Part shown: positions 47,182-59,128 of the stretch, one piece after another
Layout of the letters: each line of letters begins with the position of its first letter
Position numbering within the stretch: the first letter of the stretch is position 1
Origin: Haemonchus contortus
Taxonomy: Eukaryota; Nematoda; Chromadorea; Rhabditida; Trichostrongylidae
Direction: 5' to 3'
Assembly: GCA_000469685.2 (NCBI GenBank)
Contig: LS997565.1
Location: 48,013,836-48,077,835 of the forward strand
Length of the DNA: 64,000 bases
Program-made: the position numbers and the translations under genes
Notes under the pieces: generated by a model
What the model saw: the letters and a program-made list of their open reading frames with translations, nothing else
Told to the model about the DNA's origin: nothing
Database searches by the model: none

Positions 47182-48000
47182 GTACGCATTTAGTTGAAAT
47201 GGACGTTTACCCGTTTGGATTCAGTATAATTTATTTATTTATTTATTTATTCAAATACACCTCAAGGGTGTGCCCATTATGAACACAAAAAGAAGAATTT
47301 GGAAACATTGGTCTCATTTGGCTTGTAAACAAAGAAAAATGGAAGTGAATAACAACAAAAACAAGATAAAGGGATCAGATTTAGAAATAAATGAGAAAAG
47401 CAGATAGGTTAGCATGTCGAGATGTCAGTAAAAACGAGAGGAGCTAGGGCATTACATTGTGAGGTTGATAAGCTTGTTTTCCCCTGTCAAGCAGATGAGG
47501 GGTCCCCCCGCAAGATCCTGGTCCTTGATCCAGAACGCAAAAAGACAGAAGAACCGAGGCATGCTGACAACTTAGTCCGTTACGAACGAATTCGTCCGGA
47601 ACCCCGGGCGAACAGACCAAGGGGGACCTCAAACGAGGGGGTTCATCAAACCGAAGGATCCTAAAACAACTAAGACTCACAACTAAAGCCCACAGCACGA
47701 CGAATCAGAAACTGCTCATTGCATCGCTATCTGCCTGCTTCCAGAAAAAAATGGGAGAAAATGAATTGCTAAAGGGATATCGGGAGGTAGAACTAGCACG
47801 CTTATGCTCAGTTGAACAAATATCATGCTTGACATAATTCACATATACAGTGAAAGCAACACGAAGTCTGAATCATTTTCGATCAAGAACGAAGTCAATC
47901 AAGCCGGTTAAACTGTGGAAATGTCCGTCGAGAGTAAAAAGCAGATAACCTGTAGGATAAACATCAACGCAGTAATTGCCTGAAAAACAGTAAAAGAGAG

Positions 48001-50704
48001 TCAGATATACTCTGGAACATGCAAAGTTCGCAATAAATCCATCTTGCTCAGCCTTATTTTGAATATTCTGCTGTTGGGTGCTTGAAGTACCTCAGACGGA
48101 AGCAGTTCAAGCCACCTGGCACAACGATAGAAAAAATTGTTGAACATCAAAGAGTACTGCCTAGGATGAATGTTGGCGTAGTGAAGGTTGAAGCCACCCA
48201 ACCTTTCACTTGTGGGTTTGAAGCACCAGTACTTACTAGCACGCAGCTTTACCTCTTTTCGAAGTACCCTGAAGCAGAGCACTAGATCAGCCGCTACGCG
48301 TCTGTATTGCAAGGACTTGAGGGAAAAGCGTTCTAGGCGCGCGCCGTACGAGGGTAAACGGGGTCGGTCAACACAAGGTGTCGACCTAAACCAAAGAATA
48401 CGCGTGAATACGCGCTGGACCCGTTCTATCCTGAGGATATCTTTTTTGAGAGATGGGCTCCATACCTGCGAGCAATACTCCAGATAGGGTAAGACATAAG
48501 TTTTGTAAAGACGCAGTAGTATGGTTGAATCAGAGCATTTGATGTTCGTCGTCAACGCGAACATGGCGGCGAATGCTTTTTTTACAGCCTCATCAATTTG
48601 GTCAGAAAACTTGAGAGTTTTGTCAGAGATGATTCCAAGGTCCTTAGTCGAGTCACAAATTGGGAGTCTTATCCCATTTACGATGTAGTCCGTCGCAGCA
48701 GAGTTCCCAAAATGCATCACCAGGCATTTGCTCAGATTTAAGGGAATATCCCAGTCAGATGCCCATACTCTCATTTTCTCAACTGACAACTCCAGTGCCT
48801 TTTGTGTGGCTTCTCTATTTGAACATTCATACGAAGCGTACAGTTTAATATCATCAGCGTAGACTTGTACGTGGACATCGCTGCATGTTTTGAGTATTTG
48901 AGGCAACTCGATGGTGTATATCAAGAACAGCAACGGTGATAGTACTCCACCTTGATGAACCCCACTGGTACAGATGAATTCAGAAGAGTAACTAGTACCA
49001 ACCCGAACCGTTATGCTCCTGTCATTAAGGTACGACCTTATCCAGTCAAGGGCTTTACCACGAATTCCGTAGTGTTCCAGTTTGTTAATGAGCTTAGGAT
49101 AACAGACTTTATCAAAAGCTTTGGAGAGGTCGAGATGAATAATGTCTACAGACTTTCCACGGTTTATAGCCCAGCAAACATCATACAGAGTATCGAGCAA
49201 GTTAGTACATGCAGAAGCCCCGGGTAGAAAGCCGTGCTGCTCAGCCGGGACGAGGTGGAACTTCTGAAACCAGGCTAGAAACTTTCCAAACATAATTTTC
49301 TCCATGACTTTAGCAGGGGTAGGCGTAAGGCTGATAGGTCTGAAATCAGTAACACTAGCAGCTCCAGGGTGCTTCGGAATGGCAGTAATAATAGCTTTCT
49401 TCCAAAGACAGGGGACCTGTCCCAGAAGGAAAGATATATTGAACAAGAAGGAAAGTGGATAACATAGTGAGTGACAGCATTTTTTGAAAACGATCTGAGG
49501 TATACCATCGAAAGGCTCACTAGTTGAAGGCTTCAAATTTTTCAGCACCAAACGAACGTCAGTAGGGTGAAAGTATATGTCGGGCAGGCTACGGTAGATA
49601 TGCTTCAAGCTATTTCCTACGTCACCATCACAAGCACTCGCATCCAAGAAGACACTAGCGAAATATCGACCCAGAGCTTCAGCCTTAGCAGAGTCATTAT
49701 GGAGATTCGACCCAGCTTGATCTTTTAATATAGGAAGGGATGGCTTGGGCTTAAGCTTGTTTCGAAGGTAAAGGTGCAGCCGACGCAACGAAGCAGTTCT
49801 ACCAAAGCGACGCTCGTAGCTGGCAGCAAACTTTTTCAAATGGTAGTCAACGTCAGAGCAGACCTTTTTATAAAGCGGAGAACTCAAAGGGTAATCCAGT
49901 TCCTGGAAAAGGCGTTCCTTCTGGAATAGTAGGTTTTAGGCAGAGACGTAATGCTCAAATAAGTGGAGCCAATCAACATTCCGGAAGTACTCATCGAGAC
50001 CAGCATAGTCAACGGAGGAAAAATTGGGGAAGGGAAGATAACATGCACGACCAAGCTCTTCAAACAATTTGAAGTGAACAACGTTGTGGTCTGAATTCGC
50101 CAGAGGAGCTGACACCGTAACATCTCTTATGTTGGAAAACGTAGACAGAACTAAATCGAGAATGCTATTGCCATGTGTCGGTACATGTACATGCTGCTGA
50201 AAGCCCATCTCTTGGAAAAATTCCAGAAAGGCATTTGACGATGGATTAAGTGCGTGGTGATGCTCCCAGTCGATTGAAAGGTTAAAGTCTCCTACAATGA
50301 CGTTATTGGCCTGGGACGAGACAAAGTCACGGAGTTGTCGAATTAGTTCTTCATCTTCACTCTTCAAGGAATTCGGTGGACGATACACAGCTGCAAAACG
50401 GATCCGAGACGCGTTACGAGGGCAGAATAGCTCAAAACAGAGCACGTCGGCTTTGGTTAAGCGAGTCACTTCGATAGGGAAAGTGAGAAGGTTGCCTTTG
50501 ATTAGGCACCACCCCTTCGTTCTTTCCGATCACTGCGAAAAAGTACATAAGGCAAGTTAGCAACTATTTCCGAATCAAGAATGGTGGCCGTAAGCCACGT
50601 CTCAGTTACTATTAGAAGGTCTGGCTCTTCTTGACAAATAAAAGCATGTAAATGTTCAAGCTTATTCGTTAGGCTACGGGCGTTTAGCAGGAAGCAGGTT
50701 AGGG
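48001..50704 (-). pseudogene. LINE ORF2 copy C: endonuclease-reverse transcriptase, broken
   Basis: Same lesions as copy A: one-base loss in the endonuclease RRGG region near 50510, TAA at 49936 at the site of the 105-bp deletion, and HQG in place of PQG in the reverse transcriptase. The rest of the RT is open (FRPISLTP, LDLSKAFDKV, YADDIKLY) to LRTLHVPEYI at 48001. Confidence 0.83.
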
Positions 50705-50722
50705 CAGTTTGACCGTGCGCCG

Positions 50723-51397
50723 CTAGAGGTTTCCCGAGCGTCTGTGCGGTAATTCAGATACATGTTTCAGTTGCCCCTGGTAGACAACCCACTCGCGAAG
50801 AGTTTTGCCCTTGTTTCGCTCGCGCGCCTGCTGACGTAACTCACTCTCGCGTTTTCTTTCGTCTTCGGTCATGCTTCTGCGGATGAAGACGTTGGACAAC
50901 CCGGCACCGCGAAGTAAGCGTGCGTTAGCCAGAGCCCGCCGCCAATGAGTCCTGGTAGGCAGAACCACCTTGACAAGACGCGGGCGCTCAGGGTCTGGCC
51001 TGCCCATCCGGTATACCTCAGCCGGTCGACATTCGACGTTCAATACATCTAACACAGCACTAACCTTCTCTTCCAAATCCTTCTGACGGGTTGAAGCCGG
51101 AGCCGCACCTTGGATCTCATCAAGGCCGGAGATGACAATGCTTCGGGTGCGTTTATCACTCTCAATAAATTCGGAAAATTCCGTTGGAATTTTTTCGGAA
51201 AGAGCGATAAGCATATTGCCGATCACCGGATCCTGATTTAGCTCCATTATATTTTTTATAAGCTCCATAGCCGACATGTTTTTGAACGTAGGTGCCGGAG
51301 AACTAGGTGCAGGCTGCGTACCACCCCTCCCACTCGAGGTAGATGGGGGCTGCGAGGAAGCGGAGCTTTTCTTGGGACGCAGTTCTTTTGGGGGCAT
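50723..51397 (-). CDS. LINE ORF1 protein, copy C
   Basis: Starts at ATG 51397 (MPPKELRPKKSS). Identical in reading to copies A and B, with the RRM-like centre and basic C-terminal region, and open over 224 residues. It is probably not expressed unless the element 5' promoter is active. Confidence 0.75.
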   Translation of the reverse strand: MPPKELRPKKSSASSQPPSTSSGRGGTQPAPSSPAPTFKNMSAMELIKNIMELNQDPVIGNMLIALSEKIPTEFSEFIESDKRTRSIVISGLDEIQGAAPASTRQKDLEEKVSAVLDVLNVECRPAEVYRMGRPDPERPRLVKVVLPTRTHWRRALANARLLRGAGLSNVFIRRSMTEDERKRESELRQQARERNKGKTLREWVVYQGQLKHVSELPHRRSGNL

Positions 51398-52482
51398 CTT
51401 TGTGATCTTTGATTTACCAGAAGTAGAGTCAATACCCAGGGGCCTTACCAACTTGCCGAGAAAGAAAAAAAAACTAGTTAGTAACCAAAAAAACTAACAC
51501 CAAAAACTATGTATTAAAAACAAATTTTGAAGTCTAATATTTACCTAAAATGTGGTCTAACAAAAAGCTTATAAAGTAGAGAACGATGTACAAAAAAAAT
51601 TAAAATAAAACACAAGCTCACGGGAAGACGACCGGTCGCTGCGCGTGCAGATGTTGTTGATTCTGAGGAAACCGGAATAAAAGCTAAGTAAGGTATCAGT
51701 AGTGCTGCTGGGCAACTTTGACTGCAACGACCTACGTTTGTATAGTAATGTATAGCCCTAAAGACATAGATTATATGCTCAATTGTGTTTTAGCGCTTGG
51801 AGGAGATCAAGCCTAATTTCAATCGGAGATCCTTTGAACAATTTCATGATACTGCCCAACCACTAACAATTTTTCAAGCTCCTTTCACTCACTAGCAAGC
51901 CTCATGCTAATCTTTCTTTAATCACGTTTGACTCTTCTTTTCTCCGACCTGACCATGATGGGTACCTTCTGCAGAGTTACGACATCATCCCGGCGCCCAC
52001 CTCAATAGACAGTATTGCACTCCCATCCGGGAACTCATCCACTCTCAGTGCTTCCTTGCCCTGAATCCGCGCAAATATAATACTATAAAGAAAAACATCG
52101 CCTTATCACTCGGCGATGAGCTGATTGTGTGTGGGTCCAAGAACAAACAGCTGCAATCTGTACTGTCTCGACACTCGTCTGACATGACATCGATCGAGGA
52201 GCGGAAAAGCGAATCAAGACAGCAACAGGGCTTCCTCTATGCTCTGATCGTCGAGATTTTAGAAGAGAGGGGGTATCTTCTACCACCTATGGGGGCCATT
52301 GAGTATTTCTGAGGGAAAAACTCAGTAACCATTTTTATCGTGAACCATTCCTTTGATAGATAGAATCATCCCTTTAAGAGATAGAATCTAGTGCTTACCT
52401 ACATCAACTTTTTGCCAATGTCAGAGCCATTCTGAAGCTTGTCTGACGGCCTACTTCGCTCAATGTACACTGCTAATCCACC

Positions 52483-53475
52483 CAGAAGACAATTTTCCAG
52501 CGTGCATAGCCCCAATAATTCCTAAAACTTCATTTAAAGAGTCTGGTCCAGGTGATTCAGAAAATGGCAACATGGAATCATTCACATATTGAGTGTCAAT
52601 TGTCGAACGCAATGGTAGGGACGGATAAACCTTTTCTACGAATGCATCACAAAAACTTGACAATTTGGCTCCGGAGATCTGAAGGGAGCAGTAACAGAGA
52701 TGGCGGCAAGATAGTTTCCATAATGTTGTTCATCCAGTGAAAAAGGGGTCTAACAAGAGGGATCGAGAAAATTAATAAATTCTCTGGCACTATTTACCCT
52801 TTACTGCCCCACTCTGTCGAGAAAGGGCTGGATTTCTACCGATTTTTTTCAAAGAAGATGAAACCGACTAAAATTTGTCTACAGGGGTAGTTTGACCCGT
52901 AGAACACGAATATTGCATCCATTCGTTATAAGAATGCCTAGCGCTTGCGCTACAGGTGCCTGTGCCAAATCGCTGGGTCACCGCTTCTGCTGAAAACTTG
53001 CCCCTAACTAGTGACCCAGGCGTTTTCATGATGAGTGGATGCGATATTCGTGTTCTACGGGTCAAATTACCCCTCTAGGCAAGTTTCTAGCCGGATTCAT
53101 CTTCTTTAAAAAAATTCGATAGAAATCCAGCCCTTTCTCGACAGAGTGGGGCAGTAAAGGGTAAATAGTGCCAGAGAATTTATTAATTTTCTCAATCCCT
53201 CTTGTTAGACCCCTTTTTCACTGGATGAACAACATTATGGAAACTATCTTGCCGCCATCTCTGTTACTGCTCCCTTCAGATCTCCGGAGCCAAATTGTCA
53301 AGTTTTTGTGATGCATTCGTAGAAAAGGTTTATCCGTCCCTACCATTGCGTTCGACAATTGACACTCAATATGTGAATGATTCCATGTTGCCATTTTCTA
53401 AATCACCTGGACCAGACTCTTTAAATGAAGTTTTGGGAATTATTGGGGCTATGCACGCTGGAAAATTGTCTTCTG
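52483..53475. repeat. Short palindrome: 443-bp arms around a 107-bp loop
   Basis: 52483-52925 and 53033-53475 are reverse complements (paired positions sum to 105958) with few mismatches; the loop is 52926-53032. Both arms encode the fragment FCDAFVEKVYPSLPLRSTID ... NEVLGIIGAMHAGKLSS, on the minus strand in the left arm and on the plus strand in the right arm. The left end joins unit 4 bluntly at 52482/52483. The right arm runs on into the larger 53.46-59.26 kb palindrome. Confidence 0.85.
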
Positions 53476-53486
53476 CGAATATGCAA
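53295..53486 (+). pseudogene. Exon-like fragment of an unrecognised gene
   Basis: Open plus-strand frame encoding SFCDAFVEKVYPSLPLRSTI, then SKSPGPDSLNEVLGIIGAMH and AGKLSSANMQ, followed by a possible donor (CAA|GTTAGT) near 53487. A copy lies on the minus strand at 52483-52663. The block NEVLGAIGTMHAEKLSSAN recurs on the minus strand near 59255-59200, where it is preceded by a likely acceptor (TTTTGCAG). This supports a real, spliced gene. I do not recognise the family. It presumably leads into the exon at 53545-53921. Confidence 0.45.
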
Positions 53487-53544
53487 GTTAGTAGTCTAGC
53501 ATTCGAATGAATTTTTTTTCGCAAACGGGCTGCGGACCTGTTTA

Positions 53545-53921
53545 GCATGAATGCAGCTGAATACCTATTTCAAGTCAGAGAGCGAAACCGTGACATTACA
53601 CCTCACCCTACCCCGATCTTACACTCTTTACACCCAGAAGTTTTGAACAATTCATTGCCACTCGATTTCAACACATTTTCAGTTGTTGACACGTAACATG
53701 TGCTTTTTCGCCGGTTTGCATGCGCGAATGAATTAGCTTTAAATCCTCGTTGGCTATTTTTGGCACTTCTTGAGGTCTGCTTCACCCAATTTCTTTTCGC
53801 ATACAGAGACGACTTTGTCAATCAGTTGAGATGGGGTAACATCCTTGACACGATTCATAAAATGACCTTGAGCCATGTTCGATACCTTCTGAGATCTGGT
53901 CAATCGTTGAGATTCCAATAA
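53545..53921 (+). pseudogene. Unrecognised conserved protein, left-arm copy with a stop codon
   Basis: Reads AADLFSMNAAEYLFQVRERN, then PHPTPILHSLHPEVLNNSLP. TAA at 53695-53697 falls where the right-arm copy has a tyrosine codon. The frame continues LFRRFACANELALNPRWLFL and FAYRDDFVNQLRWGNILDTI, ending SLRFQ at 53921. Residues are mostly conserved with the right-arm copy (58745-59128), which is open, so this was a real coding exon. Family unknown. Confidence 0.5.
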
Positions 53922-55292
53922 AAGAACAAGTTAAAGTTCGAATTCATTCTTCTTTTAAGCATGTAACATCATCGAGCTACGGAGAGAGCCGGAGATAATC
54001 CCGTCTACGAAGTCTCCTGATGCTGCAGAGCAGATTACAAGAGAAGCTAATTTTAGAGCAGGCAGTCGCATATGCATATTTCTCGTAATATGCCGGTTTT
54101 CGGGTTTTCTTCGCAAGATACACCGAAATTATCGTACTGGCCCATAATCCCCTTGAGATAAAGCTGTGGCCCCTTGTCATACCATATGTGGTGCAGTCAA
54201 GTCGGAAAACAGCCTAGATAAGGCATTATAAAAACTCAGAGATTGTCCCATGTGTATCCTAGGACGAGTTTCACAGGTATTGTGAAAGCTGTATCGATCA
54301 CAAGGGAAGCCATGTCAGGAAGTTCAAACAGCTTGTCATGAAACATAGCGACAGTGAAAGGCATTCTGGACAGTTTTGGCTTTATGTAGTCAGCTCTTTG
54401 CGCAATTGCAACAACTGAAATCTCGTCCAAATGCTCCTTCCATTTTGTTGCGGCCATGGTAATCTCGTCCGACCTTCATTTTCCCAACATTTGAAGAGCC
54501 TTATTTCTCTCAAACTTCCCGCTCGCGAACTCGCGAACTTCCCGCTTTTGCCACTACAGATGAACTATTTCTAATCTATACTTCTGCTCGTCGGCTAAGA
54601 AGGGGTACCTTAAAAATAAAACGATACCCAACTGTGCCGTCAAGTTGAGCGTGGCCAAGTGGCGCCGTACAGCTTCATCGGTGTAGTGGCCTATCTTAAG
54701 CATAGTTCAGATATCAATACCAATCCGGACCAGCCGACCATTTCACTATTACATCCCCATTCGTTTGCTACCATACTAGTCTGGAAATATCGAGAACACT
54801 GCCACTGCAGAGCTGTTCAGAACTTCTTTGAGATTGCAAGGAATTGAGTACCTAAGAGATTTCGTTTCAATTGCTAATATCACATGAATGGTAGTGTCAT
54901 GTTTCGGAAACATTATGCTCCTTGAATTGTTATTCCTTGTCAGTATCTTGTAAGATTTGGGACAGCGGTGATGGGGCATTACTACCGAATTTCTGACCGT
55001 GTGTCCCACACTATCTGAGCTGATCGGATTTTGTGCCACATATTCGAATAGTCTTCCTTGAAGAGATGAGGCAGTGGGGTTTGGTGTTGCTACCACACGC
55101 ACAGCTCAGAAGTTTACGTTACTTGAGCATGTTGTTTAGCCGGGTTTACTAATCGGTTTCAGAATCGCTCGAAAGAAAAGAATTTTGGGCTTTCAAACCA
55201 CACAGCCTTGAGCTTCAAATGTTTGCTGGAGGCTGGAGAACATACTGGGCCGTTACTGCGATGCGAATGATCACGCCAATGTAAGGCTTATC

Positions 55293-55590
55293 ATGAAGAG
55301 ATGGTCCATTCTGGTTGCTTTAACTTGGACTTTACTTGCCTTACTTTGTCAGTCCTTTGACTGCCATTTATTCACTATATTTATTTGCTTATTCATTTAC
55401 TCACTGCTACCTTTTCCGAGACGGAAATCACCAGCTCTGCAGGTCCAAACTAACGAATCATGCAGCTGGTGTATGAGGAATGATGTCTATAAGTTCCATG
55501 TAGACAGGGACTTCCTATTCATCCCTCGGAGCCCATTTAATGAGATCACATGCAAAGTGATGGCGCCACTTTGCAGGAACATTTGTAGGG
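55293..55590 (+). CDS. Possible first exon of a membrane or secreted protein (left arm)
   Basis: ATG at 55293 begins MKRWSILVALTWTLLALLCQ, a convincing signal peptide or membrane anchor, followed by a second hydrophobic stretch LFTIFICLFIYSLLPF. Then come NESCSWCMRNDVYKFHVDRD and PLCRNICR, with GTAGGT just after as a possible donor. The mirror copy on the minus strand near 57690-57400 has the same start (MKRQSILVASTCTLLVLL) but a stop and frameshifts. Conservation at both arms argues for a real exon. The protein family is not recognised, and the stretch could also be a decayed receptor fragment. Confidence 0.4.
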
Positions 55591-57996
55591 TAGGTCCCGG
55601 TGGGTATTCGCTCAAACCACTTAACTTTAACCATCACACCCCTCCTCCATATCAATCGCCCAAAAACTGATTAGTCTGGAAGGATAAAAGCATTTGCATC
55701 AGTTGAAAAATCTTTACAGTTGGACCAGAAAACTTAAATCTGAAGCTATTAGGTTCGATCTGTCCTATTTAGTATGAGTGAGAAAACTCCACATTTTTGC
55801 AGAAATACAAATATTGCTGCTGACTTATTTGCATATCGGTCGCTCTCCCATGACATCGCATCGATGTCATACTTATTCAAAGTTCCATGCGGTATCAAAG
55901 GCTGACAAGGGTAGCATAGGGGTTAACTTACTACGGCATTCGCAAGTGTGGAAAGGCCACGAAAAGAATAGAAACGATTTTGAGAGAAAGTCAAATGGGC
56001 ATATTTCGTTTAAGCCTAGAACTCCTTTCATCCTTTTTCCCTGTGAAGAAAACTTTGCACACTCCTCCAAATCAGCACTGTTTTTCAGTAGCTGATAAAA
56101 AGCAAAATATGATTAAGCTATTTCCATAAAACAAGCCTAGATCCAGAAATGCCGTGGGGGAAGCAATTGTCTAGAATTCCCAGGGCTATCAAAGGTTTCA
56201 TCGAGCAGCAAAGGTTTCCACAATCGTCGGAACTATCGCAAAATGTTGAAACTCAAAAGCGAAATTCGCTTACGAAAGTGTTTTGTTGATTCGTTGCTAA
56301 ACATTTGGTTTTTTCCGCTGTGAGAAATCCGCTTTATAGGAGCAAAAGGGCTTGGACACAATTCGCTTCAGGAGGTCTTGAACAGTTCATCCTGTTTTTT
56401 CCAGTGTTAAGTATGTATGAGCTTATTAGTCAAGAAAAGGTAGTCTGCATAGAAGGAATGAAAGCAGCGGGCTGAAATCACATACTTCAGCCCAGGATCC
56501 AGCACTAAAGAAGAGTTAAACAAACAAAAAATGGTGAAAACAGTAACAAACAAAACAAGGCACAGCACCCTATGCGACGGGTTAAACTATTTGGAGAGAC
56601 ACCGAAGCAACCTCCTGAAGCGAATTTTGTCAAACCCCTCTGCTCCTATAAAGCGGCCATCTCAAACTGTTTTTGAATTTCAACATTTTGCGATGGTTTC
56701 CACGTTTGTGGAAACACTCGCTTTTCGATAAAACCTTTGATACCCCTTGGAATTCTGTACAATTGCTTTCCCCCGCACCCTTTCTGGATTTAAGCATTGT
56801 TCTATGGAAATAGCTTAATCATATTCTGCCTTTTATTAGCCGTTGAAAAATAGTGTTGATTTGGAGGAGTGTGCAAAGTAATTCATCACAGAAAAGAAGT
56901 ATAAAAGGAATTCTAGGCTCACACAAAACATGCCTATTTGATTTTCTCTCTAATCGTTTCTGTTCTTTCCGCCGGTCTTTCCACACTTGCCAATGCCGTA
57001 GTAAGTGTACCCCAATGCTACCCTTGTCAGCCCTCGATACCGCATGGGACTCTGAATAAGTATGACATCGATACGATGCCGTGAAAGGGCGGCCGATGTG
57101 CAGATAAGCGGCAGCAATACTTGTAGTTCTGAAAAACCTTTGAGATTACGGCTCATACTCAATAGGACAGGTCGGACCTAATAGCTTCAAATTTAAGTTT
57201 TCTTGTCCAACTGTAAAAATCTTTCAACTGATGCAAATGCTTTTATCCTTTCGGACGGACAGTTTTTGAGCGATTGAAATGGACGAGGGGTGTGATGGAT
57301 AATGTTAAGTGGTTTGAGCGAATACCCAGCGGGACCCCATAAACTGACCATACGTAGTACGTACGTGTAGTAGTGGCGCGATCGTGTACACCCCACTTCT
57401 ACCCTAAAATTCTTCCTGCAAAAAGGCATCACACTTCGCGCACGATTTCGTTACGTGGGCTCCGAGAGACGAATATGAAATCTCTGTCTACATGGAAATT
57501 ATTGACATCATTCCTCATACAACAGCGGCATGACCCGTTTGTTTGGAATTGCAGTACTTGTGATCTTCATCCCGGGAGGAGTGGCAGTGAATAAATGAAT
57601 AAGCAAATAAATATAATAAATAAATGGCAGTCAAAGGACCGTTAAAGTAAGACAAGTAAAGTACAAGTTGAAGCAACCAGAATGGACTGCCTCTTCATGA
57701 TAAGCCTTACATTGGCGTGATCATTAGTACTGCTTTAACAGCTCGGTAGTAGTAACAGCCCCCTCCAGCCCTCCAACAGACAATGGCCGCTCAGGGCTGA
57801 GTGGTTTGAAAGCCCAAATTCCTCTCCTTCGGAATGATTCTGAAACCGATTAGTGGACCCGGCTTAACAATTGCTCAAGTAACATAAACTGTCGCGATTG
57901 GATCTCTGAGCCGTGCCTGTGGTAGCAACACCAAACTTCACTTCCACATCTCTTCAAGGAAGACTATTCAAATATGTGGCATAAAATCGGACCAGG

Positions 57997-58203
57997 TCAG
58001 ATAGAAAGGGAATTTCTTGTCACGACGAGAAATCCGGTAGTAATGCCCGCTATCACCAAATCATACAAGATACCGACACGGAATATCATTTTGAGGAATC
58101 CAATGATTCCAGAACATGAAACTACCATCCATGTAATATTAGTAATTGAAAAGAAAACTTTCAAGAACTCAATTCCTTGCGTTCTCAAAGAAGTTCCAAA
58201 CAC
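57997..58203 (-). CDS. Hydrophobic exon-like frame, right arm
   Basis: Open minus-strand frame FGTSLRTQGIEFLKVFFSIT, WMVVSCSGIIGFLKMIF and VGILYDLVIAGITTGFLVVT, with two or three membrane-like segments. The left arm (plus strand, about 54820-55080) has the same stretch with at least three stops. It could be part of a multi-pass membrane protein, possibly a receptor, but family signatures are not visible. The opposite-strand frame at 57974-58342 is also open, so coding strand is uncertain. Confidence 0.3.
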   Translation of the reverse strand: MFGTSLRTQGIEFLKVFFSITNITWMVVSCSGIIGFLKMIFRVGILYDLVIAGITTGFLVVTRNSLSI

Positions 58204-58744
58204 CTCTGCAATGGCAGTGTTCTCGTTGTTTCCATTGACTGCTCTTCTTGCGCTGATTGGCTCCGCAATCAGCGAACCCGGAGATAATGGTGATTGCCAA
58301 AAGTGTAAGGCACGTCATTTTCTTTCCTTAATTATCAGATAAAAGTCTGGTAGTCAGATGTTGTTTCACATCACTTGTTAATTCGTTATTTTGGGGAAAC
58401 TCATTTGATCCAGGAAAATTCCACCTCCAAACCGAAATTGCAGCAATGTTTCAACACGTTCTCACCCATTCAGGACAGTAGGGGCCCTAGCCGCATATGC
58501 TATACAAAGGACCCACGAGTTTATCCTGAGAGGATATCTCATAGGCCATGTTTACGAAAATTTTCGGGTACCTTGTCCCTAACGAAGAAAGCCCGAAAAT
58601 CGGCATATTCAGAGAAATATGCCTATGCGACAGCCTGCTCTACAGCATCAGCAGACTTCATAGACGGAATTTTCAGGGCTCGCCCGTAGCTTGATGAAAA
58701 TACACTTTCAAAAGGAGAATGAATTCGAACCTTTATTTGTTCTT

Positions 58745-59128
58745 TTATTGAAATCCCAACGATTGATCAGATTTCAGATGGTATCGAACATGGTTTAAGG
58801 TCATTTCATGAATCGTGTCAAGGATGTTACCCCATCTCAACTGCTCGACAAAGTCGTCTCTGTATGCAAAAAGAAATTGGGTGAAGCAAACCTCAAAAAG
58901 TGCCAAAAATAGCCAAAGAGAATTTAAAGCTAATTCATTCGCACTCGCAAGCCGGCGAAAAAGCGCATAATACGTGTCAACTTCTAAAAATGTGTTAAAA
59001 TCGAGTGGCAATGAATTGTTCAAAACTTCTGAGTGTAAAGGGTATAAGATCGGAGTAGGGTGTGGTGTTATTTCACGGTTTCGTTCTCTGACTTGGAATA
59101 GGTTTTGAACTGCATTCATGCCAAACAA
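58745..59128 (-). CDS. Unrecognised conserved protein exon, right-arm copy, open
   Basis: Open frame of 127 residues: MNAVQNLFQVRERNREITPH, PTPILYPLHSEVLNNSLP, DTYYALFRRLASANELALNS, a hydrophobic stretch LWLFLALFEVCFTQFLFAYR, then DDFVEQLRWGNILDTIHEMT and SDQSLGFQ before the stop at 58745. It is the intact partner of the broken left-arm copy at 53545-53921. Upstream on the minus strand lies the NEVLGAIGTMHAEKLSS block, probably the preceding exon. I cannot assign a family. The combination of polar N-terminus and one hydrophobic helix is all that can be said. Confidence 0.5.
   Translation of the reverse strand: MFGMNAVQNLFQVRERNREITPHPTPILYPLHSEVLNNSLPLDFNTFLEVDTYYALFRRLASANELALNSLWLFLALFEVCFTQFLFAYRDDFVEQLRWGNILDTIHEMTLNHVRYHLKSDQSLGFQ

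Larger units (their letters stand above)
47227..51686 (-). mobile_element. CR1-like LINE, copy C
   Basis: Same element as copy A, with the same AGTA flanks (47223-47226 and 51687-51690), AATA-repeat tail and 3' UTR. Differences from A are isolated single bases. It arose by duplication of the host segment, not by a new insertion. Confidence 0.87.
47078..52482 (+). repeat. Duplication unit 4 (segment C), direct copy of 21142-26547
   Basis: Starts in the middle of chemoreceptor exon 2 and ends before exon 3. It contains the whole LINE with both AGTA flanks and the empty Helitron target. It shares with segment A the 105-bp LINE deletion and the HQG change, so A and C are closer to each other than to B. 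Confidence 0.9.
53461..56376 (+). repeat. Diverged palindrome, left arm
   Basis: Matches the reverse complement of 56609-59255 along its length: 53461-53921 with 59255-58745, 54060-54120 with the region near 58600, 54776-55102 with 58342-57974, 55293-55590 with about 57690-57400, 55873-56070 with 57059-56853, and 56337-56374 with 56655-56611. Identity is roughly 75-90% with indels (54180-54770 has no clear partner), so this inverted duplication is much older than the 22.9-47.1 kb one. The loop is about 56377-56608. Confidence 0.8.

Noticed and set aside
45316..47193. A genuine LINE-chemoreceptor fusion gene
   Set aside because: The continuous frame is produced by a rearrangement junction inside exon 2; it has no promoter, start or RT C-terminus to suggest function.
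54640..54720. tRNA-like SINE head
   Set aside because: An A-box-like string is present but the B box is not convincing.
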